Part shown: one piece after another, positions 1-7,942 of the stretch
Layout of the letters: each line of letters starts with the position of its first letter
Position numbering within the stretch: position 1 is the stretch's first letter
From: a virus
Reading direction: 5' to 3' (one strand)
Length of the DNA: 64,000 nucleotides
IMG/VR virus record: IMGVR_UViG_3300032236_000815
Span: 1 to 64,000 of that record
Position numbers and translations under genes: made by a program
Notes under the pieces: generated by a model
The model's input: only the letters and a program-made list of their open reading frames with translations
Database searches by the model: none
What the model was told of the DNA's origin: nothing

Positions 1-1
1 A

Positions 2-238
2 TTGGTTGGATACAAAGGTTCGAGCGAGGCTGATGCAGCAGCGTTCTATTGCCCATACATTCCATTGATGAGCAGTGGCGTTGTTTTAGATCCATCAACA
101 TTTGAACCAGTCGTATCATTCATGACACGTTATGGTTATGTTGAGTTGTCAAATACTGCATCTAGCTTGGGTAACGCCGCTGACTACTTAGGTAAAGTTG
201 GTTTAGGATCAACATACCAGAACGTTAAGTTCAGCTAA
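2..238 (+). CDS. 23: Major capsid protein gp23, C-terminal fragment
   Basis: This is the last 78 codons of a gene that begins before the window, so the first codon shown is not a true start. The residues GYKGSSEADAAAFYCPYIPL, followed by a DPSTFEPVVSFMTRYG-type stretch, match the conserved C-terminal region of T4-family gp23, where an aspartate/alanine segment leads into YCPYxPL and then TRYG. gp23 forms the hexameric capsid lattice and is normally cleaved by the prohead protease. A strong hairpin terminator with a UUCG loop lies just after the stop codon, as expected for the end of the head-gene operon. Identification rests on motif recognition over a short piece. Confidence 0.85.
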   Translation: MVGYKGSSEADAAAFYCPYIPLMSSGVVLDPSTFEPVVSFMTRYGYVELSNTASSLGNAADYLGKVGLGSTYQNVKFS

Positions 239-269
239 ATCGAACCTACTAGGTTTATTAGTAACAAAC

Positions 270-296
270 AAAGGGATCTTCGGATCCCTTTTGTTT
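270..296 (+). terminator. Rho-independent terminator after gp23
   Basis: The perfect 9-bp stem AAAGGGATC / GATCCCTTT closes on a TTCG tetraloop and is followed by TTGTTTT. It sits between the capsid stop codon and the next late promoter box. Confidence 0.85.
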
Positions 297-298
297 TG

Positions 299-306
299 AT
301 TAAATA
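299..306 (+). promoter_or_regulatory. Putative T4-type late promoter box (ATTAAATA)
   Basis: TAAATA ends 4 nt before the ATG at 311. By T4 late-promoter geometry (box at -13 to -6) transcription would start at about 312, effectively at the start codon. There is no Shine-Dalgarno. Confidence 0.6.
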
Positions 307-310
307 CTAG

Positions 311-892
311 ATGACAACAACTTCTTTTATTTTTCCAGCTACAGTTAATCAAGTTTCGATCCCTAACGAAATAACTGGATGGAATTCTATCCCGTGGCAC
401 AACTTAGATTTAGTAGTATCAACTGATTCTTATGCATCTACTACAGAAGGATTGTATACTATTAGCGGCTTGTGGATGGAAAAGTTTTTAACTAACACTA
501 ATCAAATATGGTTAACTAATTTTCATATTCCTAACACTGGCCGCACTATTGCTGGCATAGAATTTCAGTTAAATGTAAAACGTCTTGCTAGAATAGAAGA
601 TTTAATTGTACAGTTAACTTATGATGGAGATTTAATAGGAGATAATCGTGCAAGTACTATAAATCCTGTGCAAAGCAACATGTACACAGGCGACTTTGAC
701 GCTCCACCAGTACCACTTGCAGATTATAATATCTACGGAAGCCCTACCGATTTATGGGGAGCAACTATAACAAATGCAATGCTATCGGACCCGTCGTTTG
801 GTGTTGTAGTAAGCCTTAAAAGTAATCAGATTTACCCGCACAGAGATTTAGCACTGGTTAACCAAGTTGCATTAAGAATCACCTACGCATAA
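311..892 (+). CDS. Putative virion structural protein
   Basis: A 193-residue protein of unknown function, rich in beta-strand-forming residues, with no transmembrane segment or signal peptide. It contains a WxxIPWHNLDLVV-like opening and a C-terminal VALRITYA, the look of a beta-sandwich structural protein. It lies between capsid gp23 and the fibre block and has its own late promoter, so a virion role (neck, whisker or fibre attachment) is plausible by position. The ATG at 311 has no Shine-Dalgarno; the late box is only 4 nt upstream, so the mRNA is probably leaderless. No specific family recognised. Confidence 0.6.
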   Translation: MTTTSFIFPATVNQVSIPNEITGWNSIPWHNLDLVVSTDSYASTTEGLYTISGLWMEKFLTNTNQIWLTNFHIPNTGRTIAGIEFQLNVKRLARIEDLIVQLTYDGDLIGDNRASTINPVQSNMYTGDFDAPPVPLADYNIYGSPTDLWGATITNAMLSDPSFGVVVSLKSNQIYPHRDLALVNQVALRITYA

Positions 893-895
893 ATA
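888..895 (+). promoter_or_regulatory. Putative late promoter box (CATAAATA)
   Basis: The box overlaps the stop codon of the 311-892 gene. The predicted start site near 901 gives an 83-nt leader for the gene at 984, containing two hairpins (905-921 and 945-961). Confidence 0.6.
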
Positions 896-904
896 CATAG
901 TACG

Positions 905-924
905 ACTCACATGGGGTGAGTTTT
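905..924 (+). terminator. Hairpin with T-run in the leader of the 984 gene
   Basis: Stem ACTCAC / GTGAGT (6 bp) with a 5-nt loop, followed by TTT. It is a weak terminator or leader structure, lying directly downstream of the predicted late start site. Confidence 0.45.
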
Positions 925-944
925 ATGCAGAAATCCAACTGCGT

Positions 945-965
945 ACGGCCTAGAACGCCGTTTTT
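945..965 (+). terminator. Second hairpin with T-run
   Basis: Stem ACGGC / GCCGT with a 7-nt loop, followed by TTTT. It may end upstream transcription or be a structured leader element. The Shine-Dalgarno of the next gene (aggagaa) begins shortly after. Confidence 0.5.
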
Positions 966-983
966 CTATTAGGAGAAAACAAA

Positions 984-2033
984 ATGGGACGTCCCTTAAA
1001 TAAAAAATATTTTGGTAACCGTAATATTGGTACCAATCGCCCAACTGATGATATGATCGGTGGTCAAGGCGTAGGAAGTGTTAGCCAACCAAGTGGCGGC
1101 GCTGGTAGCTTTGTTGTTAACCAGACATATCAAAACTTTCCAACACTAACAGCATCAGCACCAACTATTGCTAACGGTACAACAGCAGTTCTATCGCCAG
1201 TGTTTGAAATTGAAACAGTTACATACGCATCAGGTGGTGCAACAGGCTACGCTAACGGTCTATCAACCAGCATCTCAGGTATGGGTGGTGGCGCTGTGGT
1301 CAACATCGTGCTAACAACTGGTGCAGTATCATCTGTTAACTTGACTGGTGGCAACCGTGGCGAATTCCGTCGTGGTGATATTACTGGTGTTGGTCTTACT
1401 ACATTTAACGTAAGACAAACTCCTAATGCTGGTACAGACTTGCAAATCAACGTAACTTTCCGTGTTAAGCGTATTGAAGTTACTAATAGCGGTTCAGGTT
1501 ATGTTACAGCTCCATCATTGTCATGGGGTGGACATACATTTACTGGTCAAACAGCTCCATCGTTGAACGTTGTAACAATGGCAACAGACACTGGTGCAGT
1601 TGGTTCTGCAACATATGAAGAAAATGCTATTATAGCATGGGCATATACTGGCGGCCAGTTTGTTGAAGTTGACTTACAAAAACAAATTTCAACAAAACGT
1701 TATCGTTTCAACAAGACAGGCGAAGTAAGTCGTGTTGGTGTTGAAATTGGTCGTATTCGTTATGACCACGTTGCGGACGGTACTGGCGGATATACAGCGG
1801 CTCAAGGTAAAGAACTAAACATTTTTGCTACTGACGCTTCTGGCGGAACATACTTAGTTCGTAAGTTGTACAACCGTACATGTACTTTGTATCCATTTGC
1901 AGTTGGTAGTTCTCTTGCTACTGCTACTGGTTTACCACAAAGTTCAGCAGGTACATTGTACACACGTGGCGAACAAGTTAAATGGTCTTTCGCGGCAGCT
2001 TCAGCTGGCGTTGTACAGATTCAAAACGCTTAA
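984..2033 (+). CDS. Putative virion structural protein
   Basis: A 349-residue protein with a basic N-terminus (MGRPLNKKYFGNRNIGTNRP) followed by Gly/Ser/Thr/Ala-rich beta-repeat sequence. A motif of the type NSGSGYVTAPSLSWGG recurs in the giant fibre protein at 15926 (GSGYTSAPS type), tying it to the fibre/decoration group. The N-terminal motif resembles structural proteins of marine T4-like phages, as far as I can recall. The start is supported by the AGGAGAA Shine-Dalgarno about 7 nt upstream. No enzymatic motif is seen; the exact virion location is unknown. Confidence 0.65.
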   Translation: MGRPLNKKYFGNRNIGTNRPTDDMIGGQGVGSVSQPSGGAGSFVVNQTYQNFPTLTASAPTIANGTTAVLSPVFEIETVTYASGGATGYANGLSTSISGMGGGAVVNIVLTTGAVSSVNLTGGNRGEFRRGDITGVGLTTFNVRQTPNAGTDLQINVTFRVKRIEVTNSGSGYVTAPSLSWGGHTFTGQTAPSLNVVTMATDTGAVGSATYEENAIIAWAYTGGQFVEVDLQKQISTKRYRFNKTGEVSRVGVEIGRIRYDHVADGTGGYTAAQGKELNIFATDASGGTYLVRKLYNRTCTLYPFAVGSSLATATGLPQSSAGTLYTRGEQVKWSFAAASAGVVQIQNA

Positions 2034-2042
2034 TATAAAAAT

Positions 2043-2060
2043 CGGGGACTTCAGTCCCCG
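2043..2060 (+). other. Strong GC hairpin without T-run
   Basis: Stem CGGGGAC / GTCCCCG (7 bp) with a TTCA loop. It lacks a following T-tract and sits just before the Shine-Dalgarno (aagga) of the gene at 2073. It more likely serves as an mRNA stability or processing element than as an efficient terminator. Confidence 0.6.
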
Positions 2061-2072
2061 TAAGGATTATTC

Positions 2073-3071
2073 ATGTCAAGAATTTTAAAAGTTAGTGGTG
2101 GTGATTACAGACTACAAGTACAAACAAGTGGCAATATTATATTGGACACACAAAGTACTTCAGGTACAGTCACGGTCATTGGCAATCTTGATGTAAAAGG
2201 AAATGTTTCGTACATTGAAAGTACAAACACACAAATTACTGATAATATAATTCAACTTAACATTGGACAAACAGGCAACGGTATCGGTGCCGCCAACAGT
2301 TATGTATCAGGTATTGAGGTAGAGCGCGGCAATTATAGTCCAGCTCAAATTATTTTTAACGAACAAGTAACACACTACGATTCGTTCACTAGTTCTAATG
2401 TAAGCGGAACTTGGAGTGCAAGAACTGCTGATGGTAAGTTAAACGGAATTCAACTAAGAACAATTACTAGCGATGGACTTTCTGATATCATTTTTGATAT
2501 GCAAAATCAAAATCCGGTATTAAGAATTGCCAATACTAACAACTATTACTTGCGTATGCAAGATCCAAACGATATTCCAAACTTACAGTACATACAGAAC
2601 TATGTTTTAAGTACATATACAACTGGAGTACCGGGTGTTGCGATTGTTGACAGAGTAATGTATCCAGCACAAACTGGAACAACTTTAGCAAATGCACAAA
2701 GTTCTTTGGAAGTAAACGCTACAAATATTGTATTTCAAGTAGCACAAGCAAACGTAGCTGTAATAAGTACATCAGGTGTAGCATCTGGTAATGTACAAGT
2801 AGGCGGTAACAGCACACCTAACACAATTACAAACACAAGCTCAAACAATTTAATTTTAACTGCAACCAATGGTAACGTTGAAGTAAACGCGGTAGTAAAT
2901 TTAGATAATCAATCTAGTGATCCAACATACGCTTCGGGCAAAACAAAGTTATATTCAAGTGCCACAGTTGGCCCTGCTAATACTGGAATTTACTTTACAA
3001 ATTCTGCCAATCAAATACCTGATGAATTGATAAGTAGACGTAGAGCAGTTCTGTTGAGCATATTATTATAA
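2073..3071 (+). CDS. Tail-fibre-like protein
   Basis: A 332-residue protein. Residues about 1-90 carry the motif typical of phage fibres (TVTVIGNLDVKGNVSYIEST then a TDNIIQLN-type segment), in which short beta-strands build a trimeric shaft. The rest is a repetitive Asn/Thr/Ser-rich beta structure. The small 110-residue gene that follows appears to be a partner, a pairing repeated elsewhere in this block. Shine-Dalgarno AAGGA precedes the ATG. Which fibre it builds cannot be told from sequence. Confidence 0.7.
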   Translation: MSRILKVSGGDYRLQVQTSGNIILDTQSTSGTVTVIGNLDVKGNVSYIESTNTQITDNIIQLNIGQTGNGIGAANSYVSGIEVERGNYSPAQIIFNEQVTHYDSFTSSNVSGTWSARTADGKLNGIQLRTITSDGLSDIIFDMQNQNPVLRIANTNNYYLRMQDPNDIPNLQYIQNYVLSTYTTGVPGVAIVDRVMYPAQTGTTLANAQSSLEVNATNIVFQVAQANVAVISTSGVASGNVQVGGNSTPNTITNTSSNNLILTATNGNVEVNAVVNLDNQSSDPTYASGKTKLYSSATVGPANTGIYFTNSANQIPDELISRRRAVLLSILL

Positions 3072-3080
3072 GGAACAAAC

Positions 3081-3413
3081 ATGGCAATTCAATCGTATCA
3101 GATAGGTAGTGCAAACACAAACTATACAGTTTACACCAGTACAACTAGTGGAAGCCAGATTGGTAATGCTCTTACAACAATGATCATTTGCAATACAAGT
3201 AGTAGTACAACAGCAACAGTAACTATGTATGCAGTTACAAACGGTAGTTCTGCTTCTACAACCAACATGATTATCAATGCCTTGAGTATTCCAGGCGGAG
3301 AAACTGTAAGTTTAGATCAAGAAAAGTTAGTTTTAGGTTCTGGCGACTTTATTGTTGCATCGTGTAACCAAGCTAATCTTTTATCAATAACAGTGAGCAC
3401 AATTCCAGTATAA
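3081..3413 (+). CDS. Small fibre-associated protein, paralogue 1
   Basis: A 110-residue beta-rich protein with no cofactor motif. Together with the genes at 7190 and 28844 it forms a three-member set of about 106-110 residues sharing a pattern: an N-terminal variable strand, an ICNTSS/LTNTT-type strand, a central hydrophobic 'inalsIPGGEtvsLdqekLVLg' segment and a short C-terminal strand. Each copy lies directly after a fibre gene. The family pattern is that of a small beta-sandwich; a role as fibre tip, decoration or assembly factor is inference. The stop codon overlaps the next ATG (TAATG), implying translational coupling. Confidence 0.6.
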   Translation: MAIQSYQIGSANTNYTVYTSTTSGSQIGNALTTMIICNTSSSTTATVTMYAVTNGSSASTTNMIINALSIPGGETVSLDQEKLVLGSGDFIVASCNQANLLSITVSTIPV

Positions 3414-4441
3414 TGAGATACTTAAAACGTCAAACTCTTAATCGCAGAATTGCAAACGATCCATCTTTGTATGTTGATACTAAAGATGTTAATGTTATTA
3501 TGGGTGTTACAAACAGTCTAGTATTACCTAAAGGCGGCACTGCACAACAACCTGGCTATGCTGGAAATACAGATACAGCAACTCCTATTAACGGAATGAT
3601 TCGCTATAATAGCGACACTGATCAGTTTGAAGGATATCAAAATAACGCATGGCGTACATTTAGATTTAAAGAGTCTGTTGGCATTGTACAGCAGAATTTA
3701 GGTGCCGGCGACAGTAATAACTTATACTTTGGACCATTAAATCCTGCACCGCCTAGCACAGTTCAAAGTGGTAGCTCGTGGGGTGGTCAAAACATTTTAG
3801 TTGTAGTTGAAAACGTTCTTCAGTTGAATAACATCAACTATACAGTTGTACAAAACCCAACACTTCCAGCAGAAACATACACTCCAACTACAAGTTTTGC
3901 GGCAACAACTGGCTCTACAGTCTTGTACTTTAATACTAGTCTAAATGCTACAAGTGCTAGCTGGACCGGCAACGTAGCAACAATTACTTTTGCTACACAA
4001 TTACAAACTCCGTTTGCTGTTGGGTCAAGTATTATTGTAACAGGTTTTAGTCCTAGTGGTTATAACGGTACATTTACTGTCACTGGCGGCACAACCAGTA
4101 CAGTAACTTATGCGTTATTATCAAACCCAGGATCATTTCAGTATGCTGGTGCTGTAACAAGTAGTGCGGCTGTATTCCCAGCAGTAAACATTACTGGTGC
4201 CACAGTAACTGGTACAAATATTCAGTCAAGTACAACAGTTGTAAGCTATACAACTGATCCAAATACCGATGCTTTAACCAGTATTACACTGAATAAAGCA
4301 ACTGTAACATCTACTATTGCTGTCAATACTACAATTACTATTGCTGAAAGCACACAATCTGGTTCAGGCTATTACTTGAAGTTCAGTACTCCGGTTCCTT
4401 ATGGAAAAGTTGTTATAGCACTGATCGGCTTCGATCAATAA
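3413..4441 (+). CDS. Tail-fibre-like protein with Ig-like insert
   Basis: A 342-residue protein. The N-terminal 40 residues are basic and hydrophilic. At about residues 60-85 is the fibre motif NGMIRYNSDTDQFEGYQNNA, the GxIRYNTxxxxxExYxGxxW element often found at phage fibre C-termini. At about 180-250 is a Thr/Gly-rich module (VATITFATQLQTPFAVGSSI, then NGTFTVTGGTTSTVTYAL) that recurs at least twice in the 4301-residue giant. The start codon overlaps the previous stop codon. Likely part of the fibre/baseplate decoration; target unknown. Confidence 0.65.
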   Translation: MRYLKRQTLNRRIANDPSLYVDTKDVNVIMGVTNSLVLPKGGTAQQPGYAGNTDTATPINGMIRYNSDTDQFEGYQNNAWRTFRFKESVGIVQQNLGAGDSNNLYFGPLNPAPPSTVQSGSSWGGQNILVVVENVLQLNNINYTVVQNPTLPAETYTPTTSFAATTGSTVLYFNTSLNATSASWTGNVATITFATQLQTPFAVGSSIIVTGFSPSGYNGTFTVTGGTTSTVTYALLSNPGSFQYAGAVTSSAAVFPAVNITGATVTGTNIQSSTTVVSYTTDPNTDALTSITLNKATVTSTIAVNTTITIAESTQSGSGYYLKFSTPVPYGKVVIALIGFDQ

Positions 4442-4453
4442 TCGGAGTAATTT

Positions 4454-5551
4454 ATGGCCCAAATAGGTAGAATTGGCGGCCCACTACTAGCAGATAACTT
4501 ACTACGCAATGGTTCTAATATTGCGTTTGAAACCAGTCTCTTATACGTAGACGTTGTTAATAATCGAATAGGTATTAACACTTCTAGCCCAGGTGTTGAC
4601 CTGTATGTTGCCAATACTATGGATACTGATATCATGTCGGTAGCTTCATTTATTGAGGTTAATGGCAATAGTATCCTGGCTGGAAACATCTTCTATCATT
4701 ACTTTGGTAACTTAGTATTACAACCAGATCAAACTACTAATCCTACAATTACAACGCCAGCACTAGCAACCGACGGACTGTACATTGCAGGAAATGCAAT
4801 CTTAAACGGACTAAATTTAACAGGTACTATTCCTGATGATTTAGTATTAACTCCAAACGGAACTGGCCAACTTATATCAAACAGCGATGTTTTAGTTAAT
4901 GCAAACTTACACGCAACTGGAGATATAACATTTGACGGCAATGTTACACTAGGTGATGCAAGTACTGATAGAATTACTATTACCGCTGAAGTTAAGAGTG
5001 ATATTTTACCAAGTGCAAACAATACATATAAATTGGGTTCATCTAGTTTAAAGTGGAATTCTTTAAATGCTAACGCTTTAAATGTTAATTCTATTAGTCC
5101 TAGTTCGCTTACTGTTACAACATTAAATGCCGGTAATTTATCAATCACTGGCACCACAATTACTAATACATTAACAAATACTAACTTAAACTTTACACCC
5201 AACGGCACTGGTCAAGTATTAGTTAACGGCAGTCCTGTACAGTATGTTAATGGGAATAATCTTGTAAATCCGTACCCCGGAACTGATTTAATTTTTGGAT
5301 CTATTAATACAGGTGTTAGTTCTGGGCACTTTAAATTTAGTGGAACATCGGGTGTTGTAATACCTAACGGTACTTCTACACAATATCCAAGCAATCCTGA
5401 AACTGGTGCAATACGATATAATACTCAGGTCGGTTATGCTGAGATTTTTAGTGGAACACAGTGGCAAGCCGCCGCAGGTGTTGCAAACAATGCCACGGTC
5501 AACGATGTGACCGATGTGTCAGTATTATACTCCATCCTCTTTGGGTTTTAA
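4454..5551 (+). CDS. Tail-fibre-like protein, paralogue of the 5690 gene
   Basis: A 365-residue protein beginning MAQIGRIGGPLLADNLLRNG, nearly the same as the next gene's MAVGRISGPLLKDNLLRNG. Shared features include a GINTSSP-type motif near residue 40, a NLHATGDITFDGNVTLGD shaft element and a DILPSANNTYKLGSSSLKWN element. The C-terminus has the GAIRYNTQVGYAEIFSGTQW fibre motif. The conserved N-terminus probably docks both proteins on the same virion site, with variable distal parts. Shine-Dalgarno CGGAG precedes the ATG. Confidence 0.75.
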   Translation: MAQIGRIGGPLLADNLLRNGSNIAFETSLLYVDVVNNRIGINTSSPGVDLYVANTMDTDIMSVASFIEVNGNSILAGNIFYHYFGNLVLQPDQTTNPTITTPALATDGLYIAGNAILNGLNLTGTIPDDLVLTPNGTGQLISNSDVLVNANLHATGDITFDGNVTLGDASTDRITITAEVKSDILPSANNTYKLGSSSLKWNSLNANALNVNSISPSSLTVTTLNAGNLSITGTTITNTLTNTNLNFTPNGTGQVLVNGSPVQYVNGNNLVNPYPGTDLIFGSINTGVSSGHFKFSGTSGVVIPNGTSTQYPSNPETGAIRYNTQVGYAEIFSGTQWQAAAGVANNATVNDVTDVSVLYSILFGF

Positions 5552-5559
5552 ACCAATTA

Positions 5560-5567
5560 GCTAAATA
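5560..5567 (+). promoter_or_regulatory. Putative late promoter box (GCTAAATA)
   Basis: The predicted start near 5573 gives a 117-nt structured leader for the fibre gene at 5690. Confidence 0.6.
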
Positions 5568-5572
5568 CTATT

Positions 5573-5689
5573 ACTGTAAGATTTGACCAAAATCTTACGA
5601 TATCCGACTGTGGTAAACCCGCAAAGAGCCCTTAGAGCAAGGGATGAAAATGAGGTTATCCGTGAAACGCGGTGTACTAAGGAGCGTAA
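5573..5689 (+). promoter_or_regulatory. Structured 5' leader of the fibre gene at 5690
   Basis: A perfect 9-bp stem GTAAGATTT / AAATCTTAC (5576-5598, loop GACCA) starts the leader. A CCCTT/AAGGG hairpin follows near 5630-5645. GAGGTTATCC (5652-5661) is perfectly complementary to GGATAACCTC (5725-5734) inside the coding region, which would fold around the Shine-Dalgarno (AAGGAG, about 5679) and the ATG. No open reading frame or known riboswitch is recognised here. It could control fibre translation or mRNA stability. Confidence 0.4.
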
Positions 5690-7186
5690 ATGGCTGTTGG
5701 TCGTATTTCGGGTCCGCTCTTAAAGGATAACCTCCTTCGCAACGGGGTTAACTTAGCCTTTGAGACGAACTTACTTTACCTAGATGTTGTAAACGGCCGC
5801 GTGGGCATCAATACAGCAACGCCTTCAAACGATCTTAGTGTTAATGGTACCACAACAACCAACAATTTATTTGCTAGAACATCAGCAACAGTCGGAACAT
5901 TCACACTTACTGGAAATACATTATCCAGCACCAGCAGTCAAATTAATTTATTACCTCAAGGTAGCTATCCTGTAGTATATCAAGGTACAATTAATGTTGG
6001 CAATTTAGCAATCACAGCTAACAGTATTACAGCTACAAATGCTAACGGCAACCTTATTTTAGCAGGATATGGTGCTGGACAAGTTCAAATTGCATCAAAT
6101 ACTTTAATTAACGGTAACTTACACGCTACTGGTAATATTACTGCTGACGGAAATATTCAACTTGGTAATCAAACATCTGATACAATTAGCTTCACAGGCG
6201 AAGTTAATAGCGATATTTTACCAAGTGCAAACAACACATACAATTTAGGTTCAAATAGTCTAAATTGGAACAATGTATATGCTACAACAGCAACAGTTAG
6301 TTCTGTATCAGCAACAACTGTAACAGCAACAGATTTCCAAACTGCTGGTATTGATATCAGCGGAACTACAATTAGTACGCTAGCGGCTAATAGTAACCTT
6401 AATTTTGTTACTACTGGTACTGGCGGTATCGTTTTAAATAATTTAAAATTTTATCAAAATACAATTACAAATATATCGCCCGGCGCAGTAACTAGCTTTA
6501 CAGAAACAGCTAAAGTAGTTACATTTACGGGAAGTATTGCTAATGGTACAGCCGTTACATTTACAGGAAGCATTAGCGGATCAACACTGACAGTTACATC
6601 AACTCCGTCAGGAACAGGACTAGCAGTTGGATTAGTTATTGGCGGTACAAGTGTATTAGCTGGCACATATATTACAGCAAATCTTACAGGAACTGGCACA
6701 AGTTCTAGTAGCACTTGGACTGTAAGCAACAGTCAAGTAGTTGGATCGGAAGCAATGACTGCGGTTCAAGTTACACTAACTGTTACAGGATCTCCATCTG
6801 GAACGATACAAAACGGTATGTTAATTACTGGTGGAACTGTTGCAACTAACACTAATATTATTGGATTAGGTAGCGGTTCAGGTAGCGCAGGAACATATTA
6901 CTTGGGAGTCGCGCAGACTGTTGTATCTTCTAGTTTAACTGGTACAATTACTGGATTTGTAAACTTTTCAGGAACTTACGGTGTTGTAATTCCAACAGGT
7001 AACGGCACAACAGATAGACCAAGTTTAGCAACAACTGAAGTTGGTATGATTCGTTTTAATACAGACCAACAATATGTTGAAGTTTACAACGGAATTGTAT
7101 GGACAAGTATTGCTGGAGCCACTAGTGGTGTAAGTATTAATTCAGCTACTGATATCGCATTAGGTATCGTCTTGAGTTTAGGATAA
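5690..7186 (+). CDS. Tail-fibre-like protein, paralogue of the 4454 gene
   Basis: A 498-residue protein with the same N-terminal docking-like sequence as the preceding gene, the NGNLHATGNITADGNIQLG shaft element and the DILPSANNTYNLGSNSLNWN element. Residues about 285-430 add two copies of a Thr/Gly/Ser module (GSISGSTLTVTSTPSGTGLA type) that is also spread through the 4301-residue giant. The C-terminus again has GMIRFNTDQQYVEVYNGIVW. The first 40 codons look more GC-rich than the rest. Shine-Dalgarno AAGGAG is well spaced. Probably an adhesin of the same fibre system as its neighbour. Confidence 0.75.
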   Translation: MAVGRISGPLLKDNLLRNGVNLAFETNLLYLDVVNGRVGINTATPSNDLSVNGTTTTNNLFARTSATVGTFTLTGNTLSSTSSQINLLPQGSYPVVYQGTINVGNLAITANSITATNANGNLILAGYGAGQVQIASNTLINGNLHATGNITADGNIQLGNQTSDTISFTGEVNSDILPSANNTYNLGSNSLNWNNVYATTATVSSVSATTVTATDFQTAGIDISGTTISTLAANSNLNFVTTGTGGIVLNNLKFYQNTITNISPGAVTSFTETAKVVTFTGSIANGTAVTFTGSISGSTLTVTSTPSGTGLAVGLVIGGTSVLAGTYITANLTGTGTSSSSTWTVSNSQVVGSEAMTAVQVTLTVTGSPSGTIQNGMLITGGTVATNTNIIGLGSGSGSAGTYYLGVAQTVVSSSLTGTITGFVNFSGTYGVVIPTGNGTTDRPSLATTEVGMIRFNTDQQYVEVYNGIVWTSIAGATSGVSINSATDIALGIVLSLG

Positions 7187-7189
7187 ACA

Positions 7190-7522
7190 ATGACTACAGC
7201 ATTTAAGAATAAATTAACAACAAGTCTAGGCGCAGGCCCAGCAACAGTTATGACTAGTAACGCTAGTGCTAATACTACAGTTATTGGTTTTAGTTTGACT
7301 AATACTACAGCGTATTTTGTCACAGTTACAGTACAGTTACAAGATACAATCGCAGGAACTTCATCATACTATATTAGTAATGTAGTAGTTCCAGCTAACC
7401 AAAGTTTAAGAATAGTTACAGGCGGCGAAAAATTAATCTTAGGGCCAAGCACTAATGTTATAATAACCACAAGTATGGCTAATAGTCTCGATTTAGTAAT
7501 GAGCTACGTTGAGATCAGTTAA
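7190..7522 (+). CDS. Small fibre-associated protein, paralogue 2
   Basis: A 110-residue beta-rich protein, second member of the set with 3081 and 28844. It shows the LTNTTAYFVTVTVQL strand, the central VVVPANQSLRIV segment, EKLILGPS and a C-terminal DLVMSYVEIS strand. It starts 3 nt after the stop codon of the fibre gene, so the two are almost certainly co-translated. Function unknown; a partner or cap of the upstream fibre is the simplest reading. Confidence 0.6.
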   Translation: MTTAFKNKLTTSLGAGPATVMTSNASANTTVIGFSLTNTTAYFVTVTVQLQDTIAGTSSYYISNVVVPANQSLRIVTGGEKLILGPSTNVIITTSMANSLDLVMSYVEIS

Positions 7523-7533
7523 GGAGCAAGATA

Positions 7534-7920
7534 ATGGGACCACAGTATGTCGGAGCAGTTGCTGAACAAGGATTGTTTGGTGATAACAAAAGATTTTTCT
7601 ACGCATTATACAGAGATGACGTTGGAAACTTGTACTATTGGAAAATTGATCAACTAACAGACACCGCAGGTTACATTGTAAATAACCCCGGGCTTGCTCA
7701 AAACGACTTCCAAGAGTTTGAATACGGCGTTGACTTTTTTGACGGACGTTTAGCAACGGACCACAGTCGCCCATACACTAACTTGGCATTTGATCAATAT
7801 CGTTGGGATAATCAGAACATCAATTATTATATTAGTACAGCATCAGGTGCAAACAAAGGACAGTTTGTAGCTAGAGTAAATCAACCATATACTTACGCTG
7901 CCGGACAACAAATATCATAA
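7534..7920 (+). CDS. Conserved structural protein, unknown function
   Basis: A 128-residue protein rich in Tyr, Phe and Asp (FFYALYRDDVGNLYYWKIDQ, QYRWDNQNINYY). It lacks signal or membrane sequences. It has a Shine-Dalgarno AAGGAG and lies between the small paralogue and the first giant fibre gene, so it probably belongs to the same adhesin assembly. The aromatic-rich composition resembles small baseplate or fibre-hinge proteins; no family is named with confidence. Confidence 0.55.
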   Translation: MGPQYVGAVAEQGLFGDNKRFFYALYRDDVGNLYYWKIDQLTDTAGYIVNNPGLAQNDFQEFEYGVDFFDGRLATDHSRPYTNLAFDQYRWDNQNINYYISTASGANKGQFVARVNQPYTYAAGQQIS

Positions 7921-7942
7921 TTAAAGAATAGAGGAATAAAAC

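Noticed and set aside
4729-5208. 159-codon antisense reading frame inside a fibre gene
   Set aside because: It mirrors the + strand fibre gene, which has conserved motifs shared with its paralogue; the antisense product has no recognisable composition.
5552-5689. Remnant of an intron or broken gene between two paralogous fibre genes
   Set aside because: Only 138 bp, no open frame, no intron hallmark recognised; a structured mRNA leader after a late promoter explains it better.
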